Shown piece by piece: positions 23,360-33,131 of a DNA stretch of 64,000 nucleotides (position 1 is its first letter; every line of letters begins with the position of its first letter). Below the pieces are notes generated by a model. That model had not been told where the DNA came from. It made no database searches and worked only from the letters and a program-made list of their open reading frames with translations. The position numbers and the translations under genes were made by a program. The stretch is taken from the NCBI RefSeq assembly GCF_000006565.2, contig NC_031470.1, forward strand, positions 1,924,954 to 1,988,953, written 5' to 3'. Origin of the DNA: Toxoplasma gondii ME49. Taxonomy: Eukaryota; Apicomplexa; Conoidasida; Eucoccidiorida; Sarcocystidae.

Positions 23360-25856
23360 CGCTAGAGCGCCGCTGTTCTTTCACATGCACTTCGCTGCAG
23401 AGGACCAAGACTGAGACCAGACAAGCGGAGTTCCAACGTGGAAGTCTCTGCCCTCTGAACGGCGTTTGCCGTGAGGAGGTCGGAGAGACAGTTGCAGCGC
23501 CCTAGAGGGCGAGCCGAGAACGGAAGAGTTTCAGGAAATCCGAGACCGCGGAGCTGGGGAAAAGGACCGTCAACTCTCGAACTGACGCCCGAAGGACGCT
23601 GTCTCAGTGGGGCGTCCGGGGCACTGTTGGAGAGGTCGCAGATCAAGGCGTAACCGGGCGACGCGGATCGGTGGGGACGTCGGAGGTGACGAACAAGGAG
23701 TTCGCGAGTAGGAAGAAGACCATCGCGCTTGAACTGGAGACAGAGCAGACGGGAACTTGGAAAAAGCAAAGGACATCCCTACGTGTGCCATCTGTCAGAG
23801 CGAGTGACGGGCGCTGCGTGAATCTCTACGGAGAGGGCGGCGCCTCGAAGAGCTCTCGAGGAGCGCGTCGGTGTCTCTGTCATGCGGAGACAGTGTGTCG
23901 TTTCTATGTGTCTCTACCTGTCTCTGATCCCTCAACTCGCCGAGGGACGTTTTTCTGGAATCAACGTGCGCCTTTCTTTGGAAGACGGAGGAGAAACTCT
24001 GTGCAGAGAAACGCTTGAAAAGCCGAATTCCTGAAAGGCTGTGTCTGTTTAGACGAAAGAGATTCCAAGTCAAATGGAATGTACATTCGTTCTTCAACAG
24101 AGAGAGCCTTCAGGACACAGAGCCCCGCACCAGGCGGTCAGTCGCTTCGCACCGCACACTCGTGGCGGTTTACCCTGAATCTGCAGTCCGAGTGGAGTGT
24201 TGCTTCCACGTAAAAAGCGGCTTCAAAAAGAAAGCAACAGCACTACTCGTTCCTCACAACGAAAATCGATACTTGCGTGAGGCTGCGGAACCGCTATTTA
24301 CTTTTTTGAGCTTCATAGGCGGTCTGAAGGTGTTCGGTGGTCTGTTTCCTGAAACGTCCACACTTGGTCGTAACCATGTCGTTCCACAGTTCGTTAAGCG
24401 ACAAGGTTTCGATCTGCAGAAACACACCTCCTCCTCACTAAACTGAGACAAAGTCCGTTGCGTGATATGCGTGTGATAGATACGTCTTCCACTGCTTCCT
24501 TGATACAGCTTCCCCGACTCCCTAGACACAGAGTCCACTGCTCCCCAGAGACACCCCGTACACTGCGTCACAAGCACAACCTCCACTACAAAGTTGCGTT
24601 CTCGTCCTTTCCTGAATATATGTATCTACAGACACATCGTCGAGTATTACACACGCACATCTTCCACTAGGCCATAATAAAGTTTCCACCGGCTCATGGA
24701 CACGACTGTGTTCTTTGCGCCGTTGATCCACTTTTCGTGACATGCGTTGGGTCCAGCGACAGAGCCAGATGTTTGCATCAAAGCTCCTTCACTTCTTCCT
24801 ACCCTCCTGCGTGTAGGAGTGTTTCGCTTTTTCGAGCCCAGCGTATATATTTGGAGACGCAGCTTCTGTGCAAGAAGCGCAGCGGTAGATCCACTCTTGC
24901 GCCTTTTGTGACCAAGCCACCAATTCACCATCAACTGGTTGTTGCGACTTCGGACCAACTGTGTTCTTCGTTGGTCGTTTCGTTCGAGAAAATTCTCTTG
25001 TCGGTAGCAAAAAGTATCGGCACAGCGTCTCCCGATCGAACGACCTTCGGTTCCCAGCCTATGAGTATCGCCGTGGCTTCTGCGATCAGCTTGGTGACAA
25101 CTACCAGGCGTCTCTGAATCTGTCGAGTGGTGTTCTCTCTTGTGTTGTTTTTCTGTCTCTCTCTTTTTTCTTCAACTTTTGCTTGGGTCTCTGCCTGTCT
25201 TCTTCTCTCGCTCCGCACTGCGGTAAGAATGTCACTTGTGGGGGGGCGGTAAGCCGGAACACCACGAAGAGAAACAAACGAAGGCACCTGGATTTCCATA
25301 GAGCCGCTGCCTTCCGCGTCTTTGCGTCTGTATCCCTTCACCCGACCCAAGAGACGTAAGAGGCCTCGAATCTCTTTTCGCACAAGTCACTCGGTGTCAC
25401 CTGAGAAACGTCCGCTATCTCAGGAATAGGGCTAGGGAAAAAGAGACATCTTGGCACTTGAAAAATGGATCTCGAAAGTCTCTCTGCCAGCCGCGTCTAC
25501 TACATGCGGTAGTCCACGCTCTTGAGGGGGAACGCCTGACATTAGTCCAGAGAAAAAAGCGATGCACCAGAACTCCCTACGCCACTGCCGACGCAAACGC
25601 GTGTACGTGAGACTCGAAGCTTTCCTTTGGACTCTTGAACAGAGTAGAATCCCTCAGACTCGAAGGCGACGGACGGTTCTTGGATTGCCCGAGAGACAGG
25701 CAACGCAGAAGCAGAGACTTGAAAAACGTCTAGCTATGACCTTATGCTCTCAGTGCCGGCGTCATTTGTTCGGAGGACAGGGTGACATCGTTGCATGGCG
25801 GCAGGCGGTTTCTTTAGCTCCCCCTAGATCTGAGATTTATGTTATCAGAACGAAAG
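23360..25856. other. Tail-to-tail intergenic region, no gene recognised
   Basis: This 2.5 kb lies between two convergent genes. It contains overlapping short frames on both strands (for example 24931-25383 minus and 24737-25117 plus) without recognisable domains or coherent splice signals. It probably includes the 3' UTRs of both neighbours. Confidence 0.4.
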
Positions 25857-28800
25857 TTACATCGCCTCCCGCGGGACGATGATGTCCACGACGATTCGCC
25901 GTCTCTCGTACGGCAGGATGCGCGCGACGGGGCGTCGGTCCTGAGAGGCCATCGAGAAACGGAAGAACGTTGGCAGAAAAAATCGACAAAAAAGACACGC
26001 GAGAAGGTGGACACTCTCTGTTTACTGCGCACTGAGGACAGGAGAAAAAGGTGACTCTTTGTTATCTGAGAAATCCGCCTTCACTCTCCGAATGCTCACT
26101 TCTCACTGTACCATCGTTGTGTCTCTTCTACCGACGCCTGGAGCCTTCCGGACCTTAATGGAATCCTCTTCACGACCTTCATCTCCGTTTCTCTCCCTCT
26201 TTGTTACTGACGTTCTCTCCTTTTTTGCGGCTTCTCACGTTCTCTCCCTTTCTGTGGCGACGTCCGTTCTCTCACCTCGATGTGGAGAAGATCGTGTTTC
26301 TCCAGTTCCCTCAGAAAGTGCTCGCGAGTTGCCTCCTCTCTGACGGCGGAACAGAGAACGGCAATGCGGCGCCATTCTACAGTCGTGCATCCTCGCTTCT
26401 CACCCTTCTCCGTCTGCCTGTTCTTCTCGCTTTTGTCTCCTTCTTTTTCCCTCCCTTTCCCTCGCTCCTCGCCTTCCACGTTGAGAGTCCAGGCCTCCCC
26501 GGTTTCGTCCTTCTCGTCTTCGAGTGGACATCGAAGAAGAGTCGCTAGAGCACTGGCTAACAGGGCATTGAGGCCTTCGTCGTAAATGAGGTCTGCGCCG
26601 ACAACGAGGAGAACGCCCGACGTGAGGTCTGAACACGGAGCTTGCGCGGGAGACGAAGAGGATGGAGGTGAAGCAGAGACAAACGGAGTAGGACAGAACC
26701 TTTGCCGCCGTCGCTTGGCTTCTCGCCGACTTTCATCGCAGATCTTCTGCAGCAGCGGAGTTGCTCGTCGTTGGGCGTCAGCGAAGTCGAAAAGCTCGAG
26801 GAACACTTGTGGAGACAGAGCAGAACTTTGCTGCTTTCGCTCTTCTCCACTCTCTGTTTTTCCACGCGCCAACGTCATCTCTGCTTCGTCCATCCCCTCT
26901 TGCAAATCTTTCTTTACTCCGCCTCCATAAGTCTCCACCATCGTTTCCTCTCTCTCTCTCTTCTCTCTCTCCTTTCCTGTCGTTTCTCCGCTTCCAGAGT
27001 TCGTCGCGTGTGCGCTCGCCTCTCCTCGCTTCGGCGCTCCGCCACGAGGAGTCCTTGCAGAAAGTTCGACGGCGTTTCGGCTCAAATTCGAGGAACAATT
27101 CGCCAAAATGCTCGGCATAAAGTCGGAGGCGACGTACACACAGCAAGCAGAGAGTCGAGCATCTCCAGTGTAGCGTAACGAGGGAAGCGACGCCTGCGAA
27201 GAAGGAGCAGAAGAAGAAACAGAGAAAGAGGAAGACGAAGAGGAAGAAGAGACAGAAGAATCCGAATTCTTGGATACTGTCTCCAGCGCTTCTCCATCGT
27301 TTGCCCTTGGTGACGTCGAGTGAGACGCCTCACCCGAGACGCATCTCGGCAGCGCGGGGGCGCAGAGAACCGACGCTGTCACCCCCAAGCCACTGCCAAG
27401 TTCCAACACACTCAAAGGAGCAAATGCTCGACAACAAGCACAAGAAGAGACAGAAGAAGAGGAAGTGAGACGAGACGCGGAAGGAGAGCGAGAAGAAGAG
27501 GAAGCAATAGTGGGGAGAGAATCGAATCTTCGATTGTCTGCCGCAGTTGTTTCGCTGCGACCGTGTCGATCGTCACCACTGTCTCTTTTCCCTTCAGGGT
27601 CGTGCCTTTTGGGAGGCACCCTACTGAGCTTTCGAGGCTGCGCAGCCTCGATTTTCGCTAGCATCTGCCGACTCCAGGAAAGCCGCTTTTGACCTCCCTC
27701 GAAGTTCTTTCCATTCTGCAAGTTCCCTCCCTTCGCGTTCTCGACACAACAGCATGCGCGAAACGTCGAAAACGAACCAGATACAAGAGAGGACGAAGAG
27801 AGAGAAAAAGGGGCGACAGAAGCAGAACATCGAAGGGAAGAACAGGAAGACAGGAGAGTCGAGTTGCCATGAGGCAAAGGAGACGCAGCGAGCGAAGGAC
27901 AGAGACACGAGAGACAGCGAAATTGATGGCCGTAGGTGGCGAGGTACTCGACGAGGAAGAATCCTGCAGTCCATGTGCGCATGCCGAGCTCGTTACGGCA
28001 CGGCTGAGAGGAAAACGAAAAACGCGAGGAGAGAACGAGTGACCTGGTGGCGATGGGAGAATAGAGATGGTGGCGGAGTGAAAGAGAGGAGAGAAAGAGA
28101 TGTAGGGAAGGAGAGACAGGAACGAGAAAGAGAGGAAGAGGCGAAGAGACAGATACAGAGAAAGAGCAAGTGAACGAGAGGGGGGAACGGGCGACAGAGA
28201 AAGAAAGAGCCAACGAAAAGAGCAAGGAAGAGACGCAAGACGAGGAAAAGGCTCGTAGGGGACAAGCAGACACGAAGGCATCTGTGCATGCAAACGGACA
28301 CCGCTCATCCCAGCGAGGCCGACGCGGCTGCTACCGCAGAGAACTCCAAGAAACATGTAGAGGAAAAGAGCGAAACGAGAAAGACGCATAGAAGGTTAGG
28401 GAAAATGCGAGACAAGTGGAACAGACGATAGAAGAAGACTCTCGTGTGAGAAGGAAATAGAACCAAGCTAGGGAAGAAACGACGGCCAGAAAAGACACAG
28501 ACACACCTGTCGCTTTTAACTGCTCACCAAGATGCGGAAGGTGAAGACCTGAGGGGGGCGGGCGACGTCGAGAGTCTCATAAGCCACAAACGGCTTGTCA
28601 TCCATGTCATCGCTTTTGCTGTACGCACTCACATGCCTGCAGAGAAAGAACAAGGAGTCAGCCGAGACGATCGTTACCGTTCAACATCTCTGAGCCGCCT
28701 CCTGTGTCTGTTCAGTGAACGAATAACCGAAACACACCTAGAACGACACTGGAGAGAGACAGGCCTACGCCGCTGCACAGGACGTATATAGAGTAATGTT

Positions 28801-29210
28801 CTAAGAAGCGGTAAGGCAGATGTCCTATGCCCAGCTGTCCTCTCAAGTCGCTCTCCCTTGACGAAATAAAATGACAATCCAGAGAGACACAGGCAGGTGT
28901 CAGTGATGGGAGTTTCATCCACCTAGCATCACGGCTGCCTGGGCGCGTCTTCTGCCACTCGAGCACTGGCCGCCAGATTCCACGAGCAGAGAAAGAGAAA
29001 CACTGCGAGACAGCGACAAATCGACACAGAGACAGTTCGCGCGTCTGCGTACTCGAAAATGGCTTCCGCAAATCGATCAGAAAGAGGCAACTGGCGCAGC
29101 TCGGCTGCGACGTAGAGACACTTGAGAAGCGAAACGAGGTACGCCTTCGGAGGCGGTGCGTCTCGTAGGGGAGGCGCAGAGAAGAGCAGATCGACGAAGA
29201 TATCTTGCAT
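25857..29210 (-). CDS. FAM86/METTL-type protein lysine methyltransferase (Methyltransf_16 family)
   Basis: Four exons, 29210-29053, 28636-28528, 28003-26276 and 25940-25857, join in compatible phases to encode 692 residues. The first exon gives a helical region (PKAYLVSLLKCLYVAAELRQ) resembling the FAM86 N-terminal domain. Exon 3 starts with NELGMRTWTAGFFLVEYLA, the stretch before the Rossmann fold. The S-adenosylmethionine motif I VLELGSGLG, an acidic YVASDF motif, the post-II motif GADLIYDEGLNALL and VLCSAVREEATREHFL follow. The tiny last exon supplies ILPYERRRIVVDIIV, matching the terminal strand of the family. The nearest eukaryotic types are EEF2KMT (FAM86, which methylates elongation factor 2) and METTL22; EF2 as substrate is only a suggestion. 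A low-complexity insertion separates the N-terminal part from motif I, and another large one separates the acidic motif from motif post-II. The ATG at 29210 directly follows CTCCAG, so it could also be an exon boundary with an upstream first exon. Confidence 0.8.
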
Positions 29211-30105
29211 CTGGAGAAAACGAAAAGACAGCCGCAAAAGGCGCAGAAGATAGAAACGCAGATTCAGTTTTGTGTTCCTCGGACAGTTGGGCTCCTCTCA
29301 GAGCAACGCGACAGGTCGCCAGAGTCCGGCAGGCCAGCGCAGCGAAGTTTGAAAGCGTGGAGAGTGCTGAGGGCATGGGGAAGCGACCCCTCCTGATGTC
29401 GAGGAAAAAAACAGAAGGTTCCCAAGAAATGCCCAGCCACCCCGGAGCAGTGAGGCATCAATGCCGAGCAACTGTTCTGAGCAGAACTGCGTCGCCTAGA
29501 TTTCGACGCTTTGCGGCTTTTCTGCGCCCTGAGCCAGCGTCAAGAAAAGCCGGATTGTCGAGAGCAGTTGCCGAGCAACGAACGCGGGAAGGGGGATGCG
29601 TCAGCGGCGCTCTCGCCTCACGAAAAACACCAAGCTAAGAAACGCCTTCTCCGAATGTCTCGGAAGTCGACCGGTGACAGACACACACACGACAGGCGGC
29701 GAGATCCAGTTCGCGAGAGAGCCGAAAGCGGAAGGGAGACACCCCGGGTCCGCCACAGAAGCGAAGAAACGCAGAAACGCCAGAAACGGTTCCCTTCACA
29801 CTCTTTTCGACGCGTGCCTGAAGATCAACTTCGGTGAGCATGACGCCTTTTCAGACTCACGCGTGGAAATGTGTACCAGGAGAGAGGAGAGACACCATCT
29901 CTCCTTCTCAGCCATGCGCAGACGCCCGCGCAGACGCCCGAGGATCACTGTCAGTGTGAGCAAGCGCATCCCGCGTCCTTGCATTTGTGAGTATCTAACC
30001 GCGGCAGGCCTCTGAGGAAATGCTTTTTCCTGGAGTGCAGCTTTTCCGGTGTAAAATAGGTGGACCTCTACTGCTCTACATCTGACCAGACCCTCGAGGC
30101 TCCTT
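29211..30105. other. Intergenic region upstream of the methyltransferase gene
   Basis: About 900 bp separate two minus-strand genes. Short frames are present, but none shows a domain or a phase-compatible junction to the methyltransferase. It may contain an unrecognised first exon of that gene, because the site at 29211-29216 reads as a splice acceptor. Confidence 0.35.
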
Positions 30106-31725
30106 TCAAGTGGAGACAGGGTGTCTTCCTCGGCTCACTTCGGTGCTGCTGAGGAGATCCAGGAAGGTGCAAATGGCAATAACTTTCTGCATGCGCGCAG
30201 CGCGCATCACGCCGCGGCGAAGCACCGCCAGAAGCGCTGCGTGGACCGCCCGCCTCTGCAGTGTCTCTCCCTGGCCAGCAGAACAAGACGCACAGCAGCG
30301 CGAAGAAGGCGCAGCCTTCGCGTCAGGCCGCGGAGAAGAGGAGGGCAAGCAAACGCGGGGCGCAGAGTCGATCAAACCACCCGGAGGCGATGCATGCGCA
30401 TCAGACGCACACGGAGCAGAGAAAGCGGGAGGAGAAGAGACGGAGGAAGCAAGAGGAGAAGAGACGGAGGAAGCAAGAGGAGAAGAGACGGAGGAAGCGG
30501 GAGGAGAAGAGACGGAGGAAGCGGGAAGAGAAGAGACGGAGGAAGATGGGCACTGTGCAAGGGGAGACTGTGGCAGTCTGTCACCGGAAGGAGAAGCGGC
30601 CCGATGCGGCCGCCGCCATCCGCGGCGATGCTGAGAGCGGAGAAATCTGCAGACATCTTCGTCTGGCCAGGCTGTATAGACTGCTGGGCCTCGAGGCATA
30701 CTGCCGGAAGGCGAAGCCTTGCAGGTGCAGATCGAAGATTCGGAAGCCCCACAGAGACACGATGAACGAGATAAAGGAGATGGAGAACAAGCAGAAGCAT
30801 TGGTTACTGGGAGGGGAGCAAAGGAGATTTGATTTGTTTCAGAGTCGTGCTGGAGGTTGCAGAAGGCAAAGGTGAGGTCCCCGAGAGAAGGCAAATCTCG
30901 CTTTCGAGTTTCGTCCCTGTCGTCAATCTCATCTTCCTCGCGATGCGCCTGCGCTTCCTGTTCCTTCCTCTCTGCTTTCGCGGCTCTCTGGCTGTATCGC
31001 CGGAGCAGGTCGTCGACGCCCAGACGACGGCTGAGAGTAGCATAGACTTCGTTTTCTGTCAAGGGCCTCTGCGTTCTTCTCTGCCTCCCCATTCGCCTCC
31101 TTTTTTCTTCTGTCGCAAAGGCATCTCCACCTCGTTCCTCCTCGTCTCTTCCCTCACGCCGTTTATCTGGAGAGCAGACACTTCGTCTTCTCCAGTCTTC
31201 ATCTTCTCCTTCAACTGCTTCTTCTTCATCTTCTTCTTCATCTTCTTCTTCTTCATCTTCTTCTTCTTCGTCTTCTTCATCTTCAGTACAACATTCCTCG
31301 TCTGCTGCGTCGTCTTCGGCTTCCTCTTCCTCCTGGGTAATCTCAGCGCAGTCGACCGTGCTGCATGCGCTGCGCGGCTTCGACGAAGGCGTCGGCGGCG
31401 AGGACAAAAGATCTGCAGACGAAATCTCCAACGTCACGCGATTCAGAGGGACAGACGACGAGGGAGACGAGCAGAGAGAAAGAGCGAGAGAACAAGGAGC
31501 AGCCGAAGAGGAGGAAGAAGAAGAGGGAGTCCTCGAGACAGTACAGGAGGAAGGAGAAGAAGAGAGAGAACAGGGAGAGGAAGACGAAGAGAGAGAAGAC
31601 GTGAGTGAAGTCGCTGTATCTCCTTTAGGAACAGGGGAGGAAGCAGAGACGGGGAACTGTTTTTCGCCGTCGCCGACCGCGTCGAGGCCGACAGCAGCTT
31701 CTACTGAAGCAGCTTCGCCCAACAT
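30106..31725 (-). CDS. Hypothetical low-complexity protein with an acidic run and an 8-residue tandem repeat
   Basis: A single minus-strand frame runs from the ATG at 31725 to the stop at 30106-30108 and encodes 539 residues. It starts MLGEAASVEAAVGL, continues through Ser-rich sequence and then has a long Glu/Asp run. The most ordered part follows: LTENEVYATLSRRLGVDDLL and neighbouring charged helices, then SLGDLTFAFCNLQHDS. Later, PAVYTAWPDEDVCRFLRSQ precedes a repeat of SVSSPxAS encoded by a 24-bp tandem repeat. The C terminus ends in an Arg/Ala-rich helix (RRAVHAALLAVLRRGVMRAA). I do not recognise a domain. The frame continues open upstream of 31725 without an ATG, so an additional exon is possible. 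The plus-strand frames over the same region are lower-quality shadows rich in Arg and Glu. Confidence 0.5.
   Translation of the reverse strand: MLGEAASVEAAVGLDAVGDGEKQFPVSASSPVPKGDTATSLTSSLSSSSSPCSLSSSPSSCTVSRTPSSSSSSSAAPCSLALSLCSSPSSSVPLNRVTLEISSADLLSSPPTPSSKPRSACSTVDCAEITQEEEEAEDDAADEECCTEDEEDEEEEDEEEEDEEEDEEEAVEGEDEDWRRRSVCSPDKRREGRDEEERGGDAFATEEKRRRMGRQRRTQRPLTENEVYATLSRRLGVDDLLRRYSQRAAKAERKEQEAQAHREEDEIDDRDETRKRDLPSLGDLTFAFCNLQHDSETNQISFAPLPVTNASACSPSPLSRSSCLCGASESSICTCKASPSGSMPRGPAVYTAWPDEDVCRFLRSQHRRGWRRPHRAASPSGDRLPQSPLAQCPSSSVSSLPASSVSSPPASSVSSPLASSVSSPLASSVSSPPAFSAPCASDAHASPPGGLIDSAPRVCLPSSSPRPDAKAAPSSRCCASCSAGQGETLQRRAVHAALLAVLRRGVMRAARMQKVIAICTFLDLLSSTEVSRGRHPVST
30428..30547. repeat. 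24-bp tandem repeat inside a coding region, about 5 copies
   Basis: The plus strand shows a unit close to GGAGGAGAAGAGACGGAGGA followed by AGCG, repeated about five times with a few substitutions. On the coding minus strand it encodes an 8-residue SVSSPxAS repeat. The length is a multiple of three, so copy number can vary without breaking the frame. Confidence 0.9.
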
Positions 31726-33131
31726 CGTGGAGAGTGCAGAGAAGGAAAAAGGGAGACCAAGGGAAGCGAGAAAGGAGACGCCGCAGGTCGGAAAAAGAAG
31801 AGGCGAGAGAGGAGAGAAGAGAGATGCCGAGTAGAAGCGAGAGCGGAGAAGAGAGACGAGACAGAAACGCGAGACACCGATGGAGAGCGAGGAAGAAAAG
31901 ATTCTCCTGGGCTCGATCCCAGAGAGGGGACAACGGTGAGGCAACAAAAAAGCAGCAACTTGAGCGCGAAAAAAGAAGGTCCCTTGTGAAGGAGTCAGGT
32001 TGAAGGGGGGAAAACAGAGACAGCGACACGGAGAGACAGGCGCTGGTCTTTTTCGGGGACATTCCAGTGCATGCGCCAGGCGCAGGGAGACCAGCGGACG
32101 GAGGCGGACTCGGCGAAAAGCGAGACAGAGAGGTCGCTGCCAGATAGAACTGGAAAAGAACTCTTGAATGAATCAAAGGACTGGGTTGCGAGTTCGCTTC
32201 GAAACCACACATCGCTCCCCAGGGTAGAACAGAGCGAAAGCACGCCGCGCATGCATGCATGCACTTCGATGCGGTCGTTGCATGCGAGAAAAAGATGCTC
32301 GACAGAACGACTCTTCCTTCGCGTCTTCTGTTTCTCAAGGGGCATTTCTGCTTTCCGACATGTCCCCAGTTCACAGAGCAGGAAAGCACGCAGTTCTGTC
32401 TCTTCTTCCCCTGCTTGCAGTGTTTTTCGGAGTTTCCTCTCAAGGACTCGAGAGACGTCTTCGTCTCGCAAGAAGCTGCGTTTCTCTGCCGTCAGCTCGA
32501 TGCCGTTTCTCTCGCGGCGACAAACGAGCCGACGAATTGACCTGCTTTCGAGGCGACAGAGAGTCTCCGAGTCCAGACAGAGGAGGGAGGTCTCTTTTCG
32601 CATGCGTCCTGAAGCCGCGGTCTGGAGCCTTTTTCCAGACTCGGCCCAGAGGTTTTCGTCTGAGCTCTGGATAAATTTCTCTTCGTTTCGTCCTCTCTTC
32701 CTCCAGCACACGAGTGTAGTCCAACACACCTGCGAAGGTCCCGCTCTTCTCGCTCAGAAGTCGCTTGGCTTTTTTTCCCTGTCCGTCTGCATGGTCATCC
32801 CAGATCTTCTATTCTGGCGGCTTCCTGCCGTGCTTCCTGCCGTCTCTCTCTCCTCGCGACGACTGCTTGCTCTTCCTCTTTTCGCTGTACCCTTTCCTTC
32901 GCTACCTTCCCTGTTCTCCTCGGACTCTTCTCCCTTCCCCTGCCAATCACCACCGCCTTCTTCTTCTCATCTCCCGAGTACCGCATCTTCCTTTCTCCTG
33001 CTGCGCCCCCATCTTCAGCCGTCGCCTCTTCTCCCTCTTCTTCTCCCTCTTCTTCTCTTTTTTTCTACCTTTTCGTCTCCTTCTTCGTCGTTGCCTTGTT
33101 CTCCTTGCCCTTCTGATTCTTCACCCTGAGC
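31726..33131. promoter_or_regulatory. Bidirectional promoter region with clustered GCATGC motifs
   Basis: This 1.4-kb interval separates divergent start codons at 31725 (minus) and 33132 (plus). It contains GCATGC sites at 32068-32074 (TGCATGC), a triple overlapping array GCATGCATGCATGC at 32249-32262, TGCATGC at 32279-32285 and GCATGC at 32600-32605. TGCATGC-type palindromes are known enriched elements of coccidian promoters and fit AP2-factor binding sites. A pyrimidine-rich stretch runs up to the plus-strand ATG. Long frames on both strands here look like low-complexity shadows. Confidence 0.55.

Noticed and set aside
32071..33129. 352-codon plus-strand frame ending just before the RRM gene start
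   Set aside because: It is in pyrimidine-rich promoter/5' UTR sequence, Ser/Leu/Phe-rich, and overlaps an equally poor minus-strand frame.
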